Shown here: positions 5,827-11,073 of the stretch, piece after piece
How the letters are laid out: each line of letters starts with the position of its first letter
Numbering within the stretch: the stretch's first letter is position 1
Source: an uncultured Oscillospiraceae bacterium
GTDB lineage: Bacteria > Bacillota > Clostridia > Oscillospirales > Oscillospiraceae
Assembly: GCA_959022875.1 (NCBI GenBank)
Contig: CAUFAM010000017.1
Coordinates: 1-11,073, forward strand
Length of the DNA: 11,073 nt
Reading direction: 5' to 3'
Notes under the pieces: generated by a model
What the model saw: the letters and a program-made list of their open reading frames with translations, nothing else
What the model was told of the DNA's origin: nothing
Databases searched by the model: none
Translations under genes and position numbers: made by a program

Positions 5827-7266
5827 TTAGTTAGACCGCTTGAGGACCTCAAGCAGGAACTTCCATACCCGCTGAACCGAGGAGATGCTCATCTTTTCTC
5901 TGGGGGTGTGGATTTCCAGCAGGTCGGGGCCCAGAGAGACGCAGTCCAGTCCGGGCATCTTTCCGGCGAAAATGCCGCACTCTAGACCGGCGTGGATGGC
6001 TTCAATCTTGGGGGCCTTGCCGTACTGCTCCTGGAAGACCTCCACCAGCAGTTCCCGCAGGGGGGAGTGCTCCTGGTACTGCCAGCCGGTGTATTCCCCG
6101 GAAAACTCCACCCGGCCCCCCAGCTGCTCCATCAGGCAGCCAAGGCGCTCCTTGAGCATCTGCTTCTGAGAGTCCACGCTGCTGCGCACGCTGTAAGAGG
6201 CACAGACCTCTCCCTCCCGGGTGACCAGAATGCCCATGTTCAGAGAGGTCTGAACCAGACCGGGAATGTCGGCGCTCATGGCCTCGATGCCGTTGGGCAG
6301 GCACTGGAGCATGCAGATGACCTTGCCGGTGGAGTCCTGGTCCATGGGGAGCTGGGTGCTCTCAGTTTTCTCCGCCTTGACAAACAGAGCGGGATCGGTG
6401 GTGCCGTATTCGTTTTTCAGGATCTGCTCCATCTCAGCCGCCAGCTCCTGGGCGGCCTGGAGGTCAGAAGCCAGAACGGTGGCCTGGGTCTCCACGGGGA
6501 TGGCGTTGTCCTTGAGACCGCCGTCTACCCGCTCAATGCGCAGCTCGGTCTTCTGAGCCAGCGCCCGGAGAATACGGCCCATGAGCATGTTGGAATTGGC
6601 GCGGCCCTTATGGATCTCAGCGCCGGAGTGGCCGCCAGTGAGGCCGCCTACGGTGATGGTAAGGCAGGCTCCCTCAAAGGGGGCCCGGGTCACAGGCAGA
6701 GTGCAGGCGGTGGTATTGCCGCCCGCGCAGCTGACGGTGAAAATTCCCTCCGCCTCGGAGTCCAGATTGATCATCTTTTTGCCCTTCAGGGGGGAGACGT
6801 CCAGAGCGGTGGCGCCCAGCAGACCGATTTCCTCATCGGTGGTAAATACGGCCTCGATGCGGGGGGCGGGGAGGCCTTCGGTGTCCAGAAGGGCCATGGC
6901 GATGGCCACGGCAATGCCGTCGTCGCTGCCCAGGGTGGTGCCCTTGGCGTAGACATAGTCCCCATCAATGGCCAAATCCAGGCCCTCACGGTCCATGTCC
7001 TTGGTGCAGCCCGTGGCCTTCTCGCACACCATGTCCAGGTGACCCTGGAGGATGACGGGCTGGGCCTGCTCATAGCCGGGGGCGGCAGGCTTGATGATGA
7101 TAATGTTGTTGGCCTCGTCCTGATGGTACTCCAGGCCGCGCTCTTTGGCAAAGCTTACACACCAGTCGCTGATCGCCTTGGTGTTCCGGGAGCCGTGGGG
7201 GATGGCACACATGGCCTCAAAGATGGAAAACACCTTCTGGGGTTCCAGATGTTCCAAAATCTGCAT
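5827..7266 (-). CDS. pepD: Aminoacyl-histidine dipeptidase (peptidase M20)
   Basis: Cytosolic metallodipeptidase that hydrolyses Xaa-His dipeptides and many others, the last step in use of imported peptides. From the ATG at 7266 it has 479 residues, close to the PepD norm of about 485. Metal-site residues fit the family: H76 and D78 in GHLDMV, D115 in TLGSDDG, the catalytic E145 and metal ligand E146 in TTDEEIG, D169 in NLDSEAEG, and a C-terminal His in LEIHTPREK. The lid/dimerisation domain lies in the middle. An in-frame TTG at 7272 is only three bases after the AAGGAAG ribosome site, while ATG 7266 has nine, so ATG is preferred. It lies 28 bases after the winged-helix-like gene and shares the direction of the OPT transporter. 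Confidence 0.95.
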   Translation of the reverse strand: MQILEHLEPQKVFSIFEAMCAIPHGSRNTKAISDWCVSFAKERGLEYHQDEANNIIIIKPAAPGYEQAQPVILQGHLDMVCEKATGCTKDMDREGLDLAIDGDYVYAKGTTLGSDDGIAVAIAMALLDTEGLPAPRIEAVFTTDEEIGLLGATALDVSPLKGKKMINLDSEAEGIFTVSCAGGNTTACTLPVTRAPFEGACLTITVGGLTGGHSGAEIHKGRANSNMLMGRILRALAQKTELRIERVDGGLKDNAIPVETQATVLASDLQAAQELAAEMEQILKNEYGTTDPALFVKAEKTESTQLPMDQDSTGKVICMLQCLPNGIEAMSADIPGLVQTSLNMGILVTREGEVCASYSVRSSVDSQKQMLKERLGCLMEQLGGRVEFSGEYTGWQYQEHSPLRELLVEVFQEQYGKAPKIEAIHAGLECGIFAGKMPGLDCVSLGPDLLEIHTPREKMSISSVQRVWKFLLEVLKRSN

Positions 7267-7294
7267 AATCAATTTCTTCCTTTCTTCAAATTCC

Positions 7295-7636
7295 TTATCT
7301 AAGAGAAAAACGGCCGTTGGGCAGCTGCCGGATCAGCAGCTGCTCGGTCATATATTGCGCCAGCTTAGGGGCAAAAGCCTTGGGATTTTGCACCGCAGCC
7401 TTCTGCCGGGACCAGAATTGGCCTGCTTTTACATTGCCGCAGAGGCGGGCCATTTCGTCCAGGGAAATTTCTCCATGCTGTTTCAGGTGGCGTACGACCT
7501 TTTGTGCGCTTTTGTTCAGGAGGATCCGCTCCAGATCCCCCTGCCGGGTCATGCTTTTGTGCAGACCCCAGACATACAGCACGGCGGTAACCAGGGCAAA
7601 GGCCAGAATGCCCAGGATAATCTGGGGTGTGTTCAC
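7295..7636 (-). CDS. Membrane-anchored winged-helix-like protein
   Basis: A 113-residue protein with one N-terminal membrane helix (about residues 5-24, Nout or signal-anchor type) followed by a cytosolic part. Residues about 38-70 (NKSAQKVVRHLKQHGEISLD and on) look like a winged-helix unit, and the protein ends in a short beta-like LPNGRFSLR. I do not recognise a named family. It starts with GTG that overlaps the stop of the PqqD-like gene (GTGA), so the two are translationally coupled and probably work together. A DNA-binding role is only one possibility, since small winged helices also bind proteins. Confidence 0.75.
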   Translation of the reverse strand: MNTPQIILGILAFALVTAVLYVWGLHKSMTRQGDLERILLNKSAQKVVRHLKQHGEISLDEMARLCGNVKAGQFWSRQKAAVQNPKAFAPKLAQYMTEQLLIRQLPNGRFSLR

Positions 7637-7992
7637 GGCTTCACCCGATCCTTTCCCTGGAACAGGATAAACTGGTTGTTGCGCAGAATCTGCATATAGT
7701 GCACCAGCCGGTCATAGAGGGGCTCGGCCTGCTGGCCGAACTGCTCCTTCATCCGCTGGGCCAGCTGACCCACGGTATGCTTGCCGTCAATTTCCTTCCA
7801 CAGGAAGCTGCCGTATTCATCGAGCTTAATGTGGCTGACCCGGGGCGTGTGGAAGAATTTCTGCGCGATGGCGGCATAGAAGCCCCGGTGGACCATGTGA
7901 ATGGTAACAATACCCTGTTCATCTTGGCTCCAATCGTTTTTGGGGTTTACAATGGGGATGAAATCCAAATAATTGTCGTTCTTTTTGGCCAT
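7633..7992 (-). CDS. PqqD-family protein (RRE-like fold)
   Basis: A 119-residue protein with the PqqD pattern. After a 25-residue extension comes the beta hairpin GIVTIHMVHRGF, then the region IKLDEYGSFLWKEIDG, then helices HTVGQLAQRMKEQFG and LVHYMQILRNNQFILF. PqqD and related RiPP recognition elements bind peptide leaders and present them to maturation enzymes. No radical SAM enzyme or precursor peptide is visible here. Instead the gene lies between an OPT transporter and a dipeptidase and overlaps a membrane-anchored winged-helix protein. Free-standing PqqD-like proteins of unknown role are common in Clostridia. A good GGAG site precedes the ATG. A perfect 16-bp inverted repeat lies 29 bases upstream. 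Confidence 0.82.
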   Translation of the reverse strand: MAKKNDNYLDFIPIVNPKNDWSQDEQGIVTIHMVHRGFYAAIAQKFFHTPRVSHIKLDEYGSFLWKEIDGKHTVGQLAQRMKEQFGQQAEPLYDRLVHYMQILRNNQFILFQGKDRVKP

Positions 7993-8010
7993 ATCGGGTT
8001 CTCCTCATGG

Positions 8011-8038
8011 ATAATAGCCCAAACCGGGCTGTATACAA
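8011..8038 (-). promoter_or_regulatory. Weak candidate promoter for the PqqD-like gene
   Basis: On the minus strand TTGTAT (8033-8038) and TATTAT (8011-8016) are 16 bases apart. The -10 fits at 5/6 but the -35 only at 3/6. If used, the inverted repeat at 8021-8056 would cover the -35 and spacer like an operator. Confidence 0.3.
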
Positions 8039-8056
8039 AAGTATACAGCCCGGTTT
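8021..8056 (-). terminator. Perfect 16-bp hairpin after the OPT gene (weak terminator or attenuator)
   Basis: AAACCGGGCTGTATAC (8021-8036) and its exact complement (8041-8056) enclose a four-base loop, 15 bases after the OPT stop. On the minus strand the stem is followed by only GGTTTGGG, not a U-run, so termination would be leaky. It could lower expression of the genes after OPT, protect the OPT message, or act as a DNA operator (TGTATAC-N4-GTATACA core). Confidence 0.55.
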
Positions 8057-8071
8057 GAAAAAAGGCAATGT

Positions 8072-10009
8072 TTATTTCTTCTTGCTGTCCTTGGTGGCAA
8101 AGAAGTAGATGGTCAGCAGGATCAGGGCGAAGCAGACCAGGCCGCCGATGCTGCCGATGGAGAAGGTCTCGCTGAGGTTGATCTTGTCGCTGAAGTACAG
8201 AGTCTTGCCCTCAGCATTCAGGCCCATGGGGATGACAGCCAGAACCGCCAGCAGGATGCCTACGATACCCTCGCCGGCAATGAGGCCGGAGGAGTACAGC
8301 ACGCCGGACTGAACGGTGTTGTCCTTGTCCTTCTGGGAGGCGTACTTGCGCTTCTCCAGGTACCAGCGCAGCAGACCGCCCAGCATCATGGGCACGGACA
8401 GGTAGATGGGCAGGTACAGGCCGATGGCGAAGGGCAGCACGGGAATGCCCAGCACTTCCACCACCAGGGCAATGAACACGCCCACGAACACCAGGTTCCA
8501 GGGCAGGTTGCCGCCCATAACACCTTCCACAATCATCTTCATCAGGACTGCCTGGGGAGCGGGCAGGTCCTCGGTGCCATAGCCGCCCCACGCGTTGCTC
8601 AGCAGGTACAGGATAGCGCCGATGGCCACAGCGGACACAGCTACGCCGATGAGCTCACCGATCTGCTGCTTTCTGGGGGTGGAGCCCACCAGGAAGCCGG
8701 TCTTCAGATCCTGGGAGGTATCGCCGGCGATGGCGGCGATGACGCAGATGACGCCGCCGATGACGATGGCAGCGATCATGCCGTTAATACCGTCGTTGCC
8801 GGTGGCCTTCAGCAGCAGGGTGGAGATGAGCAGAGTGGCGATAGCCATACCGGACACGGGGTTGTTGGAGGAGCCGATGAGGCCCACCATCCGGGAGGAC
8901 ACAGTGGCAAAGAAGAAGCCAAAGACAATGACGATGAGGGCGGTGAACAGGTTCAGGGGGATGGCGGGAACCAGCCACATCACCACAGCCACGATCAGGA
9001 TGCCCAGCAGAACCACCTTCATGGACAGATCCTGCTCGGTACGCAGAGTGCTGGCAGTGCGGCCCTTGCCGTAGTCGCTCATGGCATCCTTAAAGGTGCG
9101 GATGATGAGGGGCAGGGACTTAATGAGGCTGAGCACGCCGCCGCAGGCCACGGCGCCGGCGCCGATGTAGCGCAGGAAGCTGCCCCACAGGTTGGACACC
9201 CCGCCGGGAGAAGCGATCAGCTCGTTGATGGTCTTGTCCGCGGGGAACAAAATGAGGTCGCCGCCAAACAGGGCCATGAGAGGCATGATCACAAACCAGC
9301 CCAGCACACCGCCGGCGAACAGGTAAGAGGATACCTTCACGCCGCAGATGTAGCCAACACCGGCCAGGGCGGGCAGCACGTCAATGCCCACACCGGAGCC
9401 CTTGTAGGCGGGGATGTCATAGGTAATCTCGCTGGGGAAAATCTTCAGACCGTCTGCAATGAACTTGTAGAGAGCGGCAATGCCCAGACCGGAGAACACG
9501 GTGGACGCCTTGGCGCCGCCTTCCTCACCGGCGATGAGCACCTCGGCACAGGCCTGTCCCTCGGGATAGGCCAGCACGCCGTGCTCCTTGACGATCAGAG
9601 CGCTGCGCAGGGGGATCATCATCAGCACGCCCAGCACGCCGCCGCACAGGGCGATCAGGCCGATCTCCACCAGGGAGGGCACGTCACACAGGCCGTCCTT
9701 GGCCCACATGAACAGGGCGGGCAGGGTGAAAATGGCACCGGCCGCCACCGATTCGCCGGCGGAGCCGATGGTCTGCACCATGTTGTTCTCCAAAATGGAG
9801 TCCCGGCGCAGAATCTTGCGGATTACGCCCATAGAGATAACTGCCGCGGGGATGGAGGCAGACACCGTCATACCCACACGCAGGCCCAGATAGGCGTTTG
9901 CGCCGCCAAAGACAATGGCCAGGATAGCACCCAATACGATGGAGACCACCGTGAACTCGGGCATGACCTTGTTTGCCGGCACGTAAGGTTGGAATTTCTT
10001 CTCTTCCAC
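8072..10009 (-). CDS. OPT-family oligopeptide transporter
   Basis: A 645-residue membrane protein of the OPT family, which imports oligopeptides with protons and in some members metal-chelate complexes. It has some 14 to 16 predicted membrane helices. Family marks are the N-terminal GANAYLGLRVGMTVSASIPA (about residues 35-55), the QTIGSAGESVAAGAIFTLPA region (about 80-100), and YPEGQACAEVL near 150, all characteristic of prokaryotic OPT proteins. The Lys-rich C-terminus KDSKKK is cytosolic. The start is GTG at 10009 with AGGGA nine bases upstream. It has a good promoter and a long, possibly structured leader. PepD downstream fits use of the imported peptides. Confidence 0.94.
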   Translation of the reverse strand: MEEKKFQPYVPANKVMPEFTVVSIVLGAILAIVFGGANAYLGLRVGMTVSASIPAAVISMGVIRKILRRDSILENNMVQTIGSAGESVAAGAIFTLPALFMWAKDGLCDVPSLVEIGLIALCGGVLGVLMMIPLRSALIVKEHGVLAYPEGQACAEVLIAGEEGGAKASTVFSGLGIAALYKFIADGLKIFPSEITYDIPAYKGSGVGIDVLPALAGVGYICGVKVSSYLFAGGVLGWFVIMPLMALFGGDLILFPADKTINELIASPGGVSNLWGSFLRYIGAGAVACGGVLSLIKSLPLIIRTFKDAMSDYGKGRTASTLRTEQDLSMKVVLLGILIVAVVMWLVPAIPLNLFTALIVIVFGFFFATVSSRMVGLIGSSNNPVSGMAIATLLISTLLLKATGNDGINGMIAAIVIGGVICVIAAIAGDTSQDLKTGFLVGSTPRKQQIGELIGVAVSAVAIGAILYLLSNAWGGYGTEDLPAPQAVLMKMIVEGVMGGNLPWNLVFVGVFIALVVEVLGIPVLPFAIGLYLPIYLSVPMMLGGLLRWYLEKRKYASQKDKDNTVQSGVLYSSGLIAGEGIVGILLAVLAVIPMGLNAEGKTLYFSDKINLSETFSIGSIGGLVCFALILLTIYFFATKDSKKK

Positions 10010-10033
10010 GATTCTCGTTCCCTTCTATCTTTT

Positions 10034-10084
10034 TTGTGCGCCGGAGAAAACCATCTCACTTCAAAACGGCCTTATGGCACACAA
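10034..10084 (-). promoter_or_regulatory. Possible structured leader of the OPT gene
   Basis: In the region between promoter and start codon, TTGTGTGCC and GGCGCACAA (minus strand, 10084-10076 and 10042-10034) can pair over nine positions with one G.T pair and close 33 bases. There is no U-run after it. Whether it regulates is unknown, and it does not look like a named riboswitch. Confidence 0.25.
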
Positions 10085-10091
10085 CTTCTCT

Positions 10092-10120
10092 ATTCTATTA
10101 AAAAAATTAATCTAAGTCAA
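10092..10120 (-). promoter_or_regulatory. Sigma-A promoter of the OPT transporter gene
   Basis: On the minus strand, -35 TTGACT (10115-10120) and -10 TAGAAT (10092-10097) are 17 bases apart, each 5/6 to consensus, with an AT-rich spacer holding a seven-T run. The start codon follows about 80 bases later. The promoter lies just after the terminator-like hairpin of the feoB unit. Confidence 0.8.
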
Positions 10121-10150
10121 GGATTATTCCGCCCTTTCTGTCACAATTTG

Positions 10151-10188
10151 AACGGGGCACGGACATCCTTCCCTGTCCGCGCCCCGTT
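10151..10188 (-). terminator. Terminator-like hairpin after the feoB unit
   Basis: AACGGGGC-A-CGGACA (10151-10165) pairs with TGTCCG-C-GCCCCGTT (10174-10188) with one internal mismatch, around an eight-base loop. On the minus strand the tail is GTTCAAATTGT, a poor U-run, but the GC-rich stem and its place between two units support termination. Confidence 0.7.
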
Positions 10189-10213
10189 TTGAAGAGGAGA
10201 TTCTGTTTTGGGA

Positions 10214-10396
10214 TTACAGCCCGGAGCTTCCGCAGCCGCTGCAATGGGAGCAGCCTCCCGAGCAGCCCGAGGAACCGCAGCTTCCGCCGTCCGGGCAGCC
10301 AATGCATTTCTTCCCGCTTTTTTTGGCTTTATAGACATAGCCGGCAGCGGCAAGGAGAATTCCGGCTATGACAGCCATGACAATATAGTCGATCAT
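10214..10396 (-). CDS. FeoB-associated Cys-rich membrane protein
   Basis: A 60-residue protein with an N-terminal membrane helix (about residues 4-22, YIVMAVIAGILLAAAGYVY) and a cytosolic Gly/Ser/Cys tail with seven cysteines (positions 31, 34, 40, 45, 49, 52, 55) and one His. This matches the small FeoB_associated family found right after feoB in many Firmicutes. It may hand over or sense ferrous iron at the FeoB channel, though its exact role is not proven. Its ATG overlaps the feoB stop by four bases (ATGA), so it is translationally coupled. A longer in-frame reading upstream to 10615 lies inside feoB and is not a better start. Confidence 0.92.
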   Translation of the reverse strand: MIDYIVMAVIAGILLAAAGYVYKAKKSGKKCIGCPDGGSCGSSGCSGGCSHCSGCGSSGL

Positions 10397-11073
10397 ACTG
10401 ATTTCACTCCGCTCAGCGCATACTCGCGCTTCAGATCTTTTCCGGATTTCATGCACAGGTGGACCAATACGCCGGCAAAGACCAGCACTGCGGCCAGGCC
10501 GGGAGCAAAGCCGGCACCCAGAGAGCCGGTGGTGATCAGCGTGCCGATCTGGTAGACCAGGAAGCCCACTGTGTAGCCGGTACCCATCTGAAGCCCGATG
10601 CCGGCCCAGAGCCACTTGGCGCTCTTCATTTCAGAATTCATAGCGCCGATGGCAGCAAAGCAGGGGGGCGTATAGAGGTTGAACATTAGGTAAGCCAGGG
10701 CAGCCACCTTGGTGATGGCAATGACACCCGCCACCTCGGCGCCGGCGCCCTCCATCATCTCCAGGGCATCGGTGTCAATGAGGTTCTCCAGGCCCACAAA
10801 GCAGACAGCCAGCGTGCCCACCACATTTTCCTTAGCAATAAAGCCGGTGACGGCGGCAGCGGCCAGCTGCCAGCTGAGAACACCCACGATGGGCACCAGC
10901 AGATAGGCAAAGGGGTGGGCGATGGAGGCCAGGATGGAGCTGTCGGCGGTCTCCGCCACGGCAAAGCTCCAGTTGAAGGTCTGCATGATCTGCACGGCGG
11001 TGTTGCACAGCAGAATAATGGTGGCGGCCTTCACGATGTAAGCCCAGCCCCGGGCGCACATGGCCTTGAAGGC
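10393..11073 (-). CDS. feoB: Ferrous iron transporter FeoB, C-terminal part (5' end beyond window)
   Basis: The last 226 or so residues of FeoB, the GTP-driven inner-membrane Fe(II) importer. The N-terminal G-protein domain and first Gate region lie outside the window. Visible family marks are helices with IVKAATIILLCNTAVQIMQTF, the FIAKENVVGTLAVCF segment, and the second Gate motif around LYTPPCFAAIGAMNSEM with its conserved Pro-Cys, then GTGYTVGFLVYQIG. The frame is open to the window edge, so it continues. The stop overlaps the small Cys-rich partner gene. Confidence 0.95.
   Translation of the reverse strand, partial: AFKAMCARGWAYIVKAATIILLCNTAVQIMQTFNWSFAVAETADSSILASIAHPFAYLLVPIVGVLSWQLAAAAVTGFIAKENVVGTLAVCFVGLENLIDTDALEMMEGAGAEVAGVIAITKVAALAYLMFNLYTPPCFAAIGAMNSEMKSAKWLWAGIGLQMGTGYTVGFLVYQIGTLITTGSLGAGFAPGLAAVLVFAGVLVHLCMKSGKDLKREYALSGVKSV

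Noticed and set aside
5992..7302. Plus-strand 436-residue frame
   Set aside because: Antisense shadow of pepD, made possible by high GC at third codon positions; Gly/Leu/His-rich without domain pattern.
9581..10192. Plus-strand 203-residue frame
   Set aside because: Antisense to the OPT N-terminus and its promoter; His/Gln-rich composition typical of a shadow frame.
10214..10615. 133-residue version of the FeoB-associated protein
   Set aside because: The added N-terminus lies inside feoB in another frame. The ATG at 10396 with the ATGA overlap and the membrane helix directly after it is the proper start.
1..11073. CRISPR array, integrase, prophage genes or a complete defence system
   Set aside because: No regularly spaced repeats, integrase or phage genes are visible; only the broken HEPN gene hints at defence.

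Overview
The window looks like a piece of chromosome from a moderately GC-rich Clostridia species, probably in the Oscillospirales/Oscillospiraceae (inference; no rRNA or marker is present to fix the taxon). The reasons are tRNA genes that encode their own CCA, strong AGGAGG-type ribosome binding sites, a DhaS-like TetR regulator, FeoB followed by a tiny Cys-rich partner, and a PqqD-like gene next to an OPT oligopeptide transporter.

Layout. 1-237 (+ strand): the 3' part of tRNA-Gln(TTG), a complete tRNA-Lys(TTT) and a strong terminator. About 240-2000: a visibly AT-richer patch holding an IS3-family transposase (minus strand, 5' end lost) butted against the C-terminal remnant of an ApeA/HEPN-type protein (plus strand). 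1991-2220: a short non-coding strip with two imperfect copies of a 22-bp motif, each in front of a terminator hairpin. 2296-5082 (minus strand): an operon of overlapping genes, a coiled-coil protein, FtsH, then a DUF308/HdeD-like membrane protein, with a good sigma-A promoter. 5218-5763: a TetR-family regulator with its own terminator. 5827-10009 (minus strand): the OPT transporter, a PqqD-family protein, a membrane-anchored winged-helix-like protein and the dipeptidase PepD, in that transcription order, with a good sigma-A promoter in front of the OPT gene. 10214-11073: the FeoB-associated Cys-rich protein and the C-terminal third of the ferrous iron transporter FeoB, cut by the window edge.

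How the parts may work together. OPT brings peptides into the cell and PepD hydrolyses Xaa-His and other dipeptides, so the 5.8-10.0 kb block reads as a peptide uptake and use unit. The PqqD-like and winged-helix proteins inside it have no obvious place in simple peptide catabolism and are the most interesting unexplained part. The FtsH operon is a membrane protein quality-control unit with a coiled-coil protein of unknown role translationally coupled to the protease. The tRNA-Lys side is a decayed accessory spot: an insertion sequence and a broken defence-type HEPN gene next to tRNA genes. I see no intact, clearly new multi-gene system. The best leads are the PqqD/winged-helix pair and the FtsH-coupled coiled-coil protein.
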